A stretch of 64,000 bases of DNA from Symsagittifera roscoffensis (taxonomy: Eukaryota > Xenacoelomorpha > Acoela > Convolutidae). The stretch is from the NCBI RefSeq assembly GCF_963678635.1, contig NC_087066.1:58670312-58734311 (forward strand), in the 5' to 3' direction. The notes below the pieces were generated by a model. That model did no database searches and was not told the DNA's origin. It worked only from the letters and a program-made list of their open reading frames with translations. Positions 1 through 12,256 of the stretch are shown here, piece by piece. Position 1 is the first letter of the stretch. Each line of letters begins with the position of its first letter. The position numbers were made by a program, and so were the translations under genes.

Positions 1-320
1 ATTAAGTACAAATTGATAAATTTCGCTCATAATAACAAAAAATTATAACAAATAGCCTGCTTTAAACACGGATGGAATCACCGCTAACGCGTTAATAATG
101 CGAAATATATCGCTCGTAAATTGTCACAAATTGGGCAAAACAGCTATCGTTAAACCCCCACAACTTTACGAAAAATGATCCTAGAAGAAATTTTCGATTT
201 GAGCTCAAGACAACAATACTTTTGAGATGACATAAAATATTCAGTCAAAAATGGCCAATTAAAAAGTCAAAACTGTTTAAAGAAAAAACCACCCGAGCAC
301 AAATATTTCGTCACTTTCTT
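1..320 (-). repeat. Interspersed repeat, inverted copy of 11,155-11,520
   Basis: Read on the minus strand, this segment follows 11,155-11,520 almost motif by motif: the 'gctcgggTggTTTTTTCTT' stretch, the 'ggccattttTGACtgaa' stretch, 'ACTTTACGAAAAATGAT' (as its complement) and the 'ACGCGTTAA' block. No protein is evident. The two copies are about 11 kb apart in opposite orientation, which points to an interspersed family. The left end lies outside the window. Confidence 0.6.
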
Positions 321-542
321 CAAAAATCGGAGTAATTATAAATCTTTAGCCAGACGCTTTTAACAACAAGAACGAACTTTATTTTACAATTCACCGTATA
401 AATTTATCATTTCTATAGATCTAGTGAGACTAAAAAACTGAGAGCACGACTATGACGAACCTTGTAGCACGAACCTAACCGGTCAAAAACAGATATCTTA
501 AAGAACCGACAGATCATTAAAACACAAACAATTGATTATTTA

Positions 543-828
543 CCTTAAGAAAAACAAAATCTAAGAAAATAAGTTTTACCCGAGCGGATATTTTTTTAAC
601 TATATTTTTGTCTCCGTGTTTTTTGAATTTGGTTATAAAGATATTGTTTTTATAAATTGTTTAAAGTAAATTTTAGTTTCTTATCTCAAAAAAAAATTAA
701 AATTTACTTTTGACAATTTATAAAGCAATATCTTTAGAACCAATTTCAAAAAACGCGCAGACAAAAATATATTTAAGAAAATATCCGCTTGGGTAAAAGT
801 ATTTTCTTAGATTTTGTTTTTCTTAAGG
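543..828. repeat. Foldback (long terminal inverted repeat) element
   Basis: Two arms of about 135 bases are near-perfect reverse complements around a short A-rich spacer near 688. Both outer ends read CCTTAAGAAAAACAAAATC going inward, and the arms share AAGCGGATATTTT (left AGCGGATATTTTTTT) and the TATAAATTGT block. This is the anatomy of a MITE or foldback element made only of its inverted repeats. I found no convincing target-site duplication. A transcript across it would fold into a long hairpin. Confidence 0.85.
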
Positions 829-1539
829 TTGAACACCAAGCCTAGTTGTTATGAATGCTTCAGAAAGGAACCGTGATTAGAACTTATTTTCTATTCAACT
901 TCTTGCTTTTATTTGGTTGATCATAGACTTTTATCTGGGTACGTTTTTTACTATAACAAATAATTTTCTTCTCTGTTATCAAAAACAACCTCAAACGATC
1001 ATCTGAAAAAAAAAGATTTCTCCTAGTTGTAAAAAATTGGAACAACAAATAGTCATAGGAAAAAACTCGCATTTAAAAGACAATATACCAAGATTTGGAA
1101 GTGTTACAACCGGGCCAATGATACCAAAAGACTATGTCGGACTGGACATTAGCTCCGGAACTGCTTTTCACCGCAAATAGACGAATTAAAGTTTAATTTG
1201 TGTCCAAATATTTCCTCAATAACGGCGGCAATGAACATATTTCGGTTTTTCTTGAAACTTTTTTAAAATGTTATCTTTAAAAACTACGAGCGTTTCTTGA
1301 GATTGCTCAGAAACAAAAAATCACTCTAATCCATAGTTGTTTCTCACTTTTTGAATGTTCCATTTCTTAAGTTTGTCCCACCTCTTATCTGGGGTTAAAG
1401 ACATACAACTCATAATACAACCTCTTCAAATTAGACAATACTATAAGATCAGTTCTACGGCATTATTGTTTTCTTGGATATAATTAAGTACCCTTTCAAT
1501 TATCTTTTGAGCAAAATCAACTAAGGATTTTCGTATGAC
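829..1539. other. No feature recognised
   Basis: AT-rich sequence with only a 62-codon minus-strand open frame of low complexity (884-1072) that resembles no protein I know. No repeat structure seen. Confidence 0.4.
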
Positions 1540-1794
1540 TTGAATGTTTTCCAGTTTTCAGTTTTCAGTTTTTCTGGTATCGACTTTTTTTCATTTTCCA
1601 AAGCAATTAGCTTTCATATTACTTTGGGACCAAGAATAGGCATCCTCGTGGCGGTCCTGTTTATGACCAGCAAGTATGTTGGTCTAGCTAGCTGCACATT
1701 AGAGCCGGGATGTTTTTGCAATGTGGTATGCATCTGTTTTCAAGCAAAAGAATCCGACAAAAACTGCATATCCCGAAATTTCAGCTCGAATTTA

Positions 1795-2000
1795 CATTTC
1801 GACGTGCAGTTCGACTATAGGCCCCGCGCAATTATGGATTTTCGGTCGAGTTTTGACATCTGGTTCGACCCAGTTCAACTGTATATTTCGACCCGGCTCG
1901 AGTTTATTTTTCGACGGACAGTTCGACTTTATGTTTCGCTCAGCTCGATTATAGCCCCCCGCTCAACTATGGATTTTTGGTCGAACAATGACATCTGGTT
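1795..2000. repeat. TTCGA-rich direct repeat, two units of about 134 bp
   Basis: The block starting near 1815 (CTATAGGCCCCGCGC, then ATTATGGATTTTCGGTCGA, then GACATCTGGTTCGACC) recurs near 1949 (TTATAGCCCCCCGC, then ACTATGGATTTTTGGTCGA, then GACATCTGGTTTGACC), an offset of 134 bases. TTCGAC-type hexamers are scattered through both units. A 177-codon open frame runs across it (1540-2073), but its protein is repetitive because the DNA is, and I do not treat it as a gene. Confidence 0.7.
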
Positions 2001-2712
2001 TGACCACTTGGGTATGGCTTCTTTAAGTTACAATTCAAAAACGAGTTTAAAAAGTAGGGATGGGGGGGGTTAAATTGAACATTAAAAAGACATCGTGCAA
2101 AAAAGATGTTTAATCCACAATCAATACCAGCTGTATTTTATTGCTTAAGTACGCCACTTTGTTTTTCTGCTAATGAAGTCTTAACGCTAAATTTTACAGA
2201 ACTGTTAGAAAAAATTGTTGCAATTTGATAAATCGGTTGATACTTTTTTGAATCTTCACAAAAATTATAGCAAGGCGGAAGAATTCGATATAAACATGAC
2301 AATTCTGCTAATGCGATTAACATTGTCTCTTTTTAAGCCATGCTTCGAGTTCGACATCAAATAGTGCCATCATAAATGGCTATCAAGCACCAGACCGCCA
2401 ATTTTGAAAATTAAAACATCTAGATATAGCTTGACAAAACTCGTGAGTAATTTATTCATGCATCGTTTGTCCATTGTAAATTATGATTGAACTGACTTGA
2501 ATAAAAACAATTGCTCAGTTTGGAAATTCTGAACCATTTTTTCACTTAAACTTCCAATTTGAGCAAAAAACGAAAAAAAATTGTTAAAACTATACGAACT
2601 ACTAGCAAGAAAGGAGCTTGATTTATTTCAAGCAGGAAATTTTATCTGTTTCAGTTGACGTTACTGTACGTTTCGATGACTTCACAGTAGCCCCTCCAAG
2701 AATTTAAAATAT

Positions 2713-2731
2713 GGGGGGGGGGGGGGGGGGG
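2713..2731 (+). repeat. Poly(G) tract of 19
   Basis: An uninterrupted run of 19 G in otherwise AT-rich DNA. Similar G or C tracts occur inside the MITEs elsewhere in this window (3353-3783, 12,257-12,663, 20,366-20,962), so this may mark the remains of another element. Confidence 0.8.
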
Positions 2732-2899
2732 TGATAAGTGGATCATACATGAAATGTAAGCAGTGTCAATTATGGTTAGACCCATTTGTATCATTTGCGT
2801 GCAACCTTATCTTCAATCTCAGATTTCCCTCAAAAGGTCAATTTTATTGTCGTTTTCAAAAAGCTGAAATGTCAACTTTTCAAAAAAATTGACATGGCT

Positions 2900-3826
2900 G
2901 AAGTTTTTTTTAGGTATGATCCGAAGCGTGTTACCAACGAAATTGGTCTCATCAATCTTAGCAGATCGGTGAAAGGTCGCTCAATTCGATTCTGCGCAAA
3001 AAATACTGGAACACTTGTTTGCTGTTTGCGGTCTTTTATATACCAGCTTACATCCTGAAACCAACCCAAAAGTACTACAAGAAACAGAGCTTAGGGAAAT
3101 CTATAGCAATTGTTACACCAACAATTCCGACAAAATTTATCAAGTGTCTATGGAGTCAACCGGTTCCTACAGTGGAAGCTGCATAGGCGACTCAGGCGGC
3201 CCTCTTTTCCCAATGAGCAGCAGCGAAAAAGGGAAATGCGTCTATGGAATAGTCAGTTTCGGATCAAGTAAATGCAGCTATGACAGTGTATATACCCGAG
3301 TGAGCTGCATTCAAAGATCTGCATGGACTAGCTCGCAACCCATAGAGCAATTCAGTAGCAGATTTAGGGGAGTGGGAGCAGGGGGGGGGGGCGGACGCCT
3401 CCCTCCTCAGGGATTCGACCCTCTGCAGACCCAATGGGTCCCCCCTTTGTACTATTTTGAGATATCCATTTTTGGCTGACTGACCTTAAAATTTTTCTTA
3501 AGGCACCTTGGGCGCCAATCTATACTAATTTTGAGAGGGGAGCGCGCGCCAAAAAAAACGCATTTTTTTGTCAAAATTTTCCAAAAAGTGCCTAAAAACG
3601 CTATTTTTAGCCTGTTTTTCAGAAAATTTTGTCAAATTAGGGTATTTATAGTGGTTTGGGAGAGCTCAGAAAATCAATTTGTTCGACCTAAAAAAAAGCA
3701 GACAAAATTTTCAACATCATTTTTTGAAAATCCACCAAACCCCCCCCCCCCCCCCCCTCGAGAAATCTCTAGATCTGCGCCTGGAGCAAGTGATCTTTCA
3801 ATATAAGAATTTAGTTTAAGCATCTT
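2900..3826 (+). pseudogene. Trypsin-like (S1 family) serine protease, C-terminal half, broken
   Basis: The visible part is the C-terminal half of an S1 peptidase. A possible exon begins after an AG at 2912-2913 and encodes YDPKRVTNEIGLINLSRSVK, the usual neighbourhood of the catalytic Asp (family pattern TNDIxLI). Here the Asp codon is Glu. A frame change then follows, and the next frame (about 3015 on) carries LHPETNPKVLQETELREI, the catalytic-serine motif SCIGDSGGPL and SVYTRV. The Gly-Trp-Gly expected before YTSLHPE is not intact. A 431-bp MITE sits at 3353-3783 in the last coding stretch. Bridging the insertion, the frame runs only nine more codons to a TAA near 3825. The upstream half with the catalytic His is not visible. 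The Asp-to-Glu change, the frame break and the insertion together suggest a decayed gene. An unusual intron arrangement could explain the frame change but not the insertion. Confidence 0.65.
3353..3783. mobile_element. hAT-type MITE, copy 1, in the protease exon
   Basis: Left end CAGTAGCAGATTTAG and right end CTAGATCTGCGCCTG are imperfect inverted repeats of each other and of the better-preserved copy at 12,257 (CAGGGGCGGATTTAG / CTAGATCCGCCCCTG). The flanks GAGCAATT (3345-3352) and GAGCAAGT (3784-3791) are an 8-bp duplication with one mismatch; 8 bp is diagnostic of the hAT superfamily. Inside are a G-rich left block, a GGGATTCGACCC-like stretch, a GCGCGCGCC stretch and a C-tract on the right. 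There is no transposase, so it is non-autonomous. Confidence 0.85.
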
Positions 3827-6800
3827 TTCTGCTTATTTCCCAAATATATCGCATGTTTTCTTCTTTTGTTGATTTGCAATAACGTCAAAATAAGATTGAT
3901 ATTTTAAAACCAAGAAAATTATGTCTAAGGTCTTTTAGATGTTTTTAAGAAAGCTCGGAAAATCAATTTGTTTGACATAAAAAAGTCATAAAAAGAAACA
4001 ATTTTGTAAATCCCTTCTTTGCGAAAAACCGAAATCCACCCCTGGTCAAATGTATATCAAAACGTTCCAGAACAGTCAAAAGTACACCCATTCTAAAAAA
4101 AAAATTAAAAAAAAATATGATCTTGTACAACGCAGGCTCAATTTTGATTTTAGTCGCTTATGTTTTCTCATTTTTTGAATAATTAACGTTGAGCAGAGGA
4201 CATGGAGTGGGAAAGTATTGAGCAGAAGACTATTTTTTTGAGTCGCAAAGTGAGCGACTTTATTGGACAGTTTGGTTATGAGGCAGTATTTGATACTTTT
4301 TCACTCGAATGGTTCAATAAATGCTGCAATTCCAATTATCAGGTGTGCCGATGAACTTTGCAAACCCGAGATGCCTTTTCTTATCGTTTTTAATTCTATA
4401 GCTAATCCAAAATTCCACAAGAAAAATTGTTTTTCTTCTCGCGCTTCGCAAAATCTATTTTTTAAAACAAAAATGTGACAAAAATCCGACTAAAAACGGA
4501 AATCAGCCAATTTTTTTTTCCATTTTATTTTCCACAAAATTTCTTTCATTGGTGAACAAAGTGAAACTTTTAAAAAACAGTAACTCGAGTCAGCCAAGAA
4601 GAGCGCCAAAAAAACGAATGACAACCCTTCCCCCCTCCCCAAAAAAAAAAATCTGCTAGTGCAAAGAGCATCAATAATTAGACTAATTAGAGTATCCATT
4701 ATTTTATGACAAAAACTGACTTTAAAACTTCAATTGTAATTATCATTCTGAGTTTGATTTGAATAAATAAATTATATCATGTCCGTTTGAAGACAAAAAG
4801 CCATTAAATTGACACCGCAGATACTGCCTTAGGCTACTTCCGTTATTACAGTGAGACTATTATTTTGTAACTGATGGAAACATTTTAGATTAAGTTTTTT
4901 TTCACTCTGAGATTGAAGTGTCGAACTTAAATTAGACTCGGCCGAACCAGCAGGGAGCTGAGATTATGTAAGGACGGCATATGCAAAATTTTTATCATAA
5001 AATACTACATAGGCAAACATAAGATAGTGCCAGTATTCGATAGCGACCCGAAACTATAATTAGGCTTATTATGCAGAAAAAATAATGTAATGAATTTGAA
5101 ATATGCAAGAAATGCATGGCGAATTAGGCTCATCGGATGTTTGTACGGTACTCAGTTTTTATGTTTTATGAATTGGGTAGCCCGGGATGACCACCATACC
5201 CCAAAAACTCGAGTTATACATTTTCAGGCATTTTTTTGGCATACAGGTCTTAAAAACTACCGTTTTTTCTGTCGCAAAACAAGTTTTGTACTCAAACCAA
5301 TATTCTCCAAAAAGAAAATTTAAGTTCAGAGCATAAATTTTTGTCTATAGCAAAACTCAAGAGTTTGAGAAGAACTAAGTTTGTGTGTTTTGTTGTATTC
5401 ATCAAAAACCTAGCTTTTGCTGCTGGTCGGTACCAGAAGTTTCGTATAGTTTCTGATCAGTGAAAAAACTACAGCAGAACATTTAAGCGTCATTCGTAAA
5501 ATTCGAGTAATTTTATGATATTTTTCTTTCATTTAATATTAATTTTTGCTACATTGAGTTAATATTGTTTAAATTGTAGCCGGATTTTTTACCCTATTCT
5601 AAGCTACCACATGCCATTTTACCCTAAACTTACTTATTCTCATATACCAATTGAACTCAATTGAAAATTTCATTTTAATTTGGAATAAATTAAAAAATTT
5701 GACCAAAGTTTAGCAATTCAACACGATTACTCAAGTAATATTTTTCACCAAAATTACTAAGAAAAATGGCTAAGAATCGAATCATTTTATCATTTTGTTT
5801 TTTGCAAAGTATACACAATGAGCCAACTTACATGAGATTAGCACAGCGAAAATTCAAAACGCTTATCAAGGAGGGACGTGAATTTACGAAACTGCAAGGA
5901 GCAGAGAGTGTCATCGAATATTGAAAGGGCTCACTTCGGTGCTCCCAGAAATGAAGTATGACTGGAATCACTGAGGAAAAAAATCTGGTGTCAACAAAAA
6001 ATGACCACATTCACAAGGCATTCCCTGGCCGGTCAAACACCAGAGTGTTGGTGCAAACAAAAAACAAGTTTCTAAAAGTCAGCAGGTACCCGTCAACAGC
6101 TCTATTATTGCAATTTGCTAATAAACAGTGGTCGAGGATAAAGCCCTCGAACTGGTTCACCTTGGCGCTCTTCCATTGAGAGAGTGCTCAATTGACAGAA
6201 AAAGGCCCGTGGCCCTGTCAATCTTTGACCAGGACTTCGATTTATCTAATAAAAAACAATTTGTTAATTTTTCGTAAGCGGGATTAAAAAAACTGAGCAT
6301 TTTGTTATTTTTGGTGGTCGCAAAAAAAAATGCCCTCCAAATAGTCACAGATCTATGGTTTTTTGACAGAACATTCAGAACATGTTCGAAGCAGTCTTAC
6401 CAACCATTAACATACAGATAGCTGGTTTTTACCCGCCCTGCATCTACGAACTGGTCTCCAAAAATTGTGATTGCACCTGCAAACCCTAAAGCCGGTCAGG
6501 GTTATCTCACAACACGGAGGCACAACGGCTTTTTCTCGGCTTCAAACGAGAAGCTTTCTACGTTTTCTGGGCCCATTTTCTCGCAACCTTGCTGAGAGCT
6601 TGCTTTTTTCAGCTAACTCGAGAGTAAATTTAATAAAGTTGAACTTGAATGCTTATAGGAGAGCAACCACAAGCTGATGTTGGCACTTAGGCTGATTTCA
6701 TCAAAAGTGCTCTGTTCTTTTTGAATTTGTTGAGTTTGAATTGGAACACGTCATTGAGTAGCAAGTAAAAGTTTCAAAACGTTTTGACCTGGAAGAGACG

Positions 6801-7015
6801 GCTAGAGAAAAACTAGACGACTTTGCTTACTAATTCCAAAGAAATTACATCAAAGGGGAACTAGAACTTCAAAATGTTTAACAGCAAATATTCAGAAATA
6901 CCCAAAAAATTAAGAATAGTTAGTTTTGAAACTCTAATTGAATTTTTTTGCATGTTTTTTTAGTGCAGTCCTGAGTATCTGGATAAAATTTTTACAATAA
7001 ACAGTTCATTTTTTA
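3827..7015. other. 3.2 kb with no recognised gene
   Basis: AT-rich sequence with many stop codons in all frames. The open frames here (for example 4263-4478, 5090-5323, 5958-6179) are short, of ordinary composition for random AT-rich DNA, and match no family I know. No terminal repeats or duplications were spotted. Confidence 0.4.
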
Positions 7016-8560
7016 ATTACCTATTCTCATGCGATACACAGTAAGTAAATAATTTGATATAGTTTGAGCAATATACCTAACTTCAGTCAGTCGCAACGCT
7101 AATTTTGTGCAAAAACAAGGAAACCTTGGTCACTCAATTTTTTGAGTACTTAGGGCAATTTTCATTTAATTTCACTAGCAAAATTATTAAAATTTTTAGG
7201 AAATTTGCAAAAAAAACGCAAATTTGATTTGTAGAACAATTAGCTGCTCTATCACTGTCATAAGAATGAGCATAAAAATGAGCATAAAAATGAGCATAAA
7301 CTTTTAATTCGATGTTCTGTACTTAACGAAAAGTATGGATAATGGGCGATCGCTTAACATTTTTTGCCATCTCGGGTAATTTGACAACGACCTCAAGAAA
7401 AAAGAGCATATCTACCTGTTCATTGAATTTCAAATTTTGATTTAAATCGTTTGTTAAGGCTGGTCAATTGTCTGTTTAAAAACCATTTGCATTTTTTAAG
7501 CTTAAATTTTATCAATGAGAAATTGCTTCAATGAGAAATCAACCGATTTCTGCAGTAATCAATTTGCATTGGTAATACGACTTTTTCCATGCGTTATTCT
7601 TTTCTTATTTCTGAGATTGAGTTCAAATTTTGGGATTTAGTTCAAATTTTGATCATAAGTTTTTGGAGATTTTTCCCTCAGTTTCATTCCAAGTTCAACT
7701 TGATTTTTAATTTTTTGATTATCTCGAATTAAACGTTTTGGTCTTTATGTTGTATTGCTGGAAATCTGGACAAACTTTGATTTTTGAAATAAATTGTGTA
7801 AAAACTGCAAATGTAAATAATGATGCCTGTGGTAGTGGTGGTTCCTTGAGTAATAAAAACTCAAAACAAATTCTGAATGGCACGCGTGCTTGAGATAAGT
7901 TCGGTGAATTTCTCCTACGCTTTAGTGAATTTTAAATTATTTTATAGTTAAAACCAAAGTGTTGGCAATATCGGTGACGTTTAATTGGTCAAAAATTATA
8001 TATATTCATGTTAGTTAGTTTTTCGGAAACCTTTTTTAGGTGTAGAAATCAGTAACGGGATAAAAATTGACGTCAAAATTAGCAGTTTTAGGTTAATGAG
8101 CTTCGTTCAGATTCGTTGACAAAACAGATTTGGCCAATATTTTTTTATTACCTAAAAACCTAAAACTGTTAACTAGTTTAAATTTTTGTCAATTTATCAA
8201 TGAAAAAACATCAGGTTAAATTTCTGTCCAAAAATCAGCATTGCTAGATGTGTCCGAGATTTTAAATATTGTGATTACATGTTTCGCCTGATTTTCAAAG
8301 GTTCGAAATGTCTCCTTTTTATTTTTCCAGACTCTTCATTAACAAATCACAAAACCCCACTAACCACATTAACTATCACCTGCCAACACGGTTAAGTTCT
8401 ATTACAATGAAACAAAACTAAACTTTTCTACCGGTCACACTGTATTCCGGTTAAAATAGGAAATTATTGCTCTCCATGCAATTTGGTACTAGAAAGAAAA
8501 CTCTTTGTAATGATTCGTCCAAAACTCCTTTGTAACAAATATTTGCATGTTTTTTTCCGG
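7016..8560. repeat. 1.5-kb interspersed repeat, copy A (uninterrupted)
   Basis: This segment is repeated, diverged, at 12,183-15,440. Shared landmarks in the same order are ACCTATTCTCAT, GTGGTGGTTCCTTGAG, the AGCAGTTTTAG...GTT block with its nearby inverted partner AACCTAAAACTGTT, the aatcagcATTGC block, ACATTAACTATCACCT and GGTCACACTGTATTC. Copy A lacks the two insertions found in copy B and so serves as the empty-site reference. It carries no believable ORF. Confidence 0.75.
7267..7303 (+). repeat. 12-bp tandem repeat, three units
   Basis: The unit GAGCATAAAAAT occurs three times in a row. The equivalent place in the diverged copy (near 12,906) has a single unit, so the expansion is specific to copy A. 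Confidence 0.85.
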
Positions 8561-9120
8561 AAGATTGAATATCTTAAATAGGTTTTTTTTCAATAACTGA
8601 AACGAGTTATCTCAGTTTTGAGAGATTGGTTTCAACAAAAACTGGCCTCGCCAATTAAAACCTAATTGTTCGAAGTATCGCAATTAACATTAGAAAAGAG
8701 CATATATTTTATATCGGTTTTTGAAGGTTCAACAATAACAACAATCTAGTCTGTCATAGTTTCACTTTAACGGTAATCTAATCATTTGTGGAAAATGTAG
8801 ACCGGGTTGAAGAAGATAATAAAAGAATATTTGGAGCATGATTTGAAATCAACTTCAATCCAAACTTTTAGAACAAAATTTTCCCAGATGGCATGTCATG
8901 TCGTATGCGGATCAAAAAAAATTAAGACCATTTTTTCAGCGAGTTTAACTGGTGGTGAAGAGTTTTTTTTGTAAGAAGAATTCAATAACAAATATGGACA
9001 GTATGCCGAACAAAATTGCATCGCGGTGGATTTGAATTTTTTTGACAAAAAAAAATGTTCTTCTCAGTCAATGCTTTCGTATCTATATGCAAAGTTGCTC
9101 TGGTTTTTTTTTTACAAAAC
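8561..9120. other. No feature recognised
   Basis: AT-rich spacer with several A and T runs. No open frame of note and no repeat boundaries seen. Confidence 0.35.
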
Positions 9121-9189
9121 TTTATTTGTTTCAAGGTTTTAATAAAGTGATGAGGACTAAAGATAATTGAAATGAAAGTGAAAGATAAT

Positions 9190-9765
9190 TCTTTTTAAGA
9201 CTATTATTAAGTCTAAGAAAGAAATAATAAAACACAAAAAAGTTGCAAGACAAACCCATACCAAAAACAATTTGATTTTTGAAAAAAAATGACACAACCA
9301 AAGTAACATAAGAAAGACCAACATAAACCCAACATAAAACGTTATCACATAACAGGACCTCTCAAAGAAACAGCACGAAATCATACTCCCACTCCTGGCC
9401 TAACCCACCAGAGAGGACGTCCTGAGCATGCTCTATAGCCGGCCTAACCCACCGCGCTACATCCACGCGCTACAAAATTTATTCTTTTGAAGACTATTAT
9501 AAAGTCTAAGAAAGAAATAATAAAACACAAAAAAGTCGCAAGACAAACCCATAACAAAAAACAATTTGATTTTTGAAAAAAGGACACAACCAAAGAATTA
9601 TAAGACAGAACAACATAAACCCAACATAAAACGTTATCACATAACAGGACCTCTCAAAGAAACAGCACGAAATCATACTCCCACTCCTGGCCTACCCCAC
9701 CAGAGAGGACGTCCTGAGCATGCTCTATAGCCGGCTTAACCTACCGCGCTACATCCACGCTTTGT
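9190..9765 (-). repeat. Tandem duplication of about 293 bp with a tRNA-like block (possible SINE)
   Basis: Two adjacent copies (about 9190-9478 and 9483-9765) share nearly all of their sequence, including AGACTATTAT, CATAACAGGACCTCTC, CCTGGCCTA and GTCCTGAGCATGCTCTATAG. On the minus strand the GC-rich end reads GTAGCGCGGTGGGTTAGGCC, which resembles an internal RNA-polymerase-III A box, with a poor B-box-like GTATGATTTC further on. A tRNA-derived SINE duplicated in tandem would explain this, but the B box is weak. The 75-codon minus frame at 9157-9384 is hydrophobic low-complexity sequence inside the repeat, not a gene. Confidence 0.6.
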
Positions 9766-11154
9766 GACCACACTTCTATTTTTAATAAGAGGTACTCAAG
9801 GGTGAGTAACTCTTCAAAATAACCGAACTAAAACAAAACGCTTTTGTGAAAACAACTAACTAAAATAATGATTAAAAAACCTAACTAATATGATTTTATA
9901 AAATGTAAATCATACTTTGCAGTATATAGATCAACACACAACAACAAAGACGAACATCCAAAGACTGGATGATCCCATCACACTCGAACAAAGAATGGCT
10001 AATCACAAACGATATGCCGTCCACAATCACAATTCAAAGGATTTAGAGTCCGACTTGACTTCGCAGAAAAGGACTTCATTGAACTAGACCAATGACCACC
10101 TCGATGTTCAAGTATACGTACAGATCCGAGTTACGAGGAATCCCTTCCACACACGATCTCCACGCCATTCCCATACGAGGTTGAACACAAAACAAGTTCT
10201 CTACAGAATACAGAAAAACCCGTCATAGCAAATCATTTTGAAATCAGATTGATTTCATTGGGGATCACGGTCGTTGTCACAAGACGACGCAACGATTGTA
10301 TGTCCCTAACTCCAGCGTCCTGGAACTTCCTTAAAAAGAGGAACCGGACAAGAATATGATGTTCGCCAAATACCAACGTTCATCATCCATCCTTTGAATT
10401 GCAGAAAGGTAATTCTAAAAAACTCGATGGGTGGAACTTGATCTAAACTACATTTTATAATTGGATAAATTGGATATTTTACCACTGTAAAATATTTATA
10501 TTAACCAATCATAATCCATCTAACTAACAACCCACTTATTTGTAAGTGCTAAAATTACTTGTAATTTCAGCACCAAAGAGATTTGAATTTAACTTAGAAA
10601 TTAGTTGCCTCTCCACGAGAACTTCAGCAGCCACAATAAACCAGTATACCCTAGATCTATTGAGCCTAGCAGAGACTAGTTAAACACCCTGAGACTAGTA
10701 AGTATAAGAGTAAGATTAGGATCGGTATTAGACTAAGAAGTTGCACGAATCTCTCCGGCTGAAAATAAGATAGCGTGACGAGCAGACGGTGTACTCTATC
10801 CGAAATTACTCTATGAGTTAACCACATCGGTCCTAACTCACTACAGTCAACTCTATCAGATGTTTTGGAAAAATTCTTGTTGACTACGTATAGTTAATGG
10901 TTCAGAAGTAAACATTTTTTTTCAAATCACAAATGTTTGTATGCATCAGCTAGATACTTTTAGAATTCGAAATTTCAGCAAGGAAACTTCTCTATCCAAT
11001 TGTAAATTCATAAGCAAAAAGCACATTATTTTTTGAACGTTATTTACCGGTGTAATAATTTTTCAACTCTTGGGTTTTCTAATGGATTGTACTCTTGAGT
11101 TTTTAACATTAGGTTGTAATGGTTGGTCATTGTTCCGACTTTCGATACGAAAGT
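9766..11154. other. Unassigned 1.4 kb of more balanced composition
   Basis: Base composition is less AT-skewed than the surroundings between about 9,950 and 10,860, but no frame stays open beyond a few dozen codons and I recognise no motif. It abuts the tRNA-like tandem repeat, so it could be the body of the same mobile element. Confidence 0.35.
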
Positions 11155-11520
11155 AACGGAATATTTGTGCTCGGGGTGGGTTTTTTTTTCTTCAGACTTT
11201 TTTTCTTCAGAAATTTCGACTTTTTAACTAGCCATTTTTGACGGAAATTTTTAAATATCATTCGAAAGCCATTGTTGTCCTGAGCTTAAATTTGAAAAGA
11301 TATTTCACCTGTGATTATTTTTCGTAAAGTTATGAGGGTTTAAAGATTGCCATTTTGGCCATTTTGACCAATTTGGGACAATAAACGCGCGATATAATTC
11401 GCGCTATTAACGCGTAAGCGGAGATTTAATCCGTCTTATAAATCGTTCCAAATTGGTTGAACGAAGCTTATTTGCCATAATTGATTTGTTACAAGAAACG
11501 AAATCTATCTTTTTGTACTT
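11155..11520 (+). repeat. Interspersed repeat, partner of 1-320
   Basis: Matches the reverse complement of 1-320 over its length, including GTGCTCGGGGTGGG, GCCATTTTTGACGG, CGTAAAGTTATGAGGG and AACGCG. No coding content is visible. Confidence 0.6.
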
Positions 11521-12256
11521 TATATGGCGTGTGGGGGGATGATTTTTATAAAAAAATTTCAAATTAAAAAAAATTTTCATTTTATTTTATTTCATTAAAT
11601 TTTTCATGTTATTACTGCTGCTCCATAAACCTTAAAAGGCGGTCGGAACATTCAGGGCTTCGCTCTGATACGAGCAGTCTTGTTTGTTGTTTTAGATACC
11701 ACTCTCCGAATTTAAAATTTAAATGTGAGATTTTTACTAGCGTCAAGGAGAAATGCATCAATGCATTATCCAGTAAGCTACAGCGACTTAATCATAACTC
11801 AACTTTTGTTAGTTTAGGACTAGCCCCAATGCGAAATGATAAGGTTCGTTCAATTTTTGAACTCATTTGCATTTTGAAAAAGCAAACTTTACCTTGCTTT
11901 CATATATTGCGGCAATTATTTTTTGATCAAAGCTATGGTTATTTGATCTGTTCGGATATGATCTGTTTCGAATTTTTCAAATAAATAGGATAAGATTTTA
12001 ATACTTTAAGTAAAGTAGAACTTAGGACAAGAAAGCATATGTTGAGATGGAATAGCAAAATATGAAATAAATAAAACTTCATGGCACCATTTAGTAAGTC
12101 TCATAAAGCATTCATCGAATTTTTCATCTTGCACTTGTTATTGCGATTTTTATTCTACTGAAAACATTACTAATTTTTTGTAACACCTATTCTCATATGT
12201 TATACATAGTGAACTAATAAATCCAATCAAAACTGAAGAATAAAAAACGCATCATT

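Noticed and set aside
1540-2073. 177-codon + strand ORF
   Set aside because: It is driven by the 134-bp TTCGA-rich direct repeat and has no recognisable domain or splice context.
9157-9384. Hydrophobic 75-codon minus ORF, membrane-protein-like
   Set aside because: Lies inside the tandem repeat; the hydrophobicity follows from T-rich sequence, and the second unit does not keep the frame.
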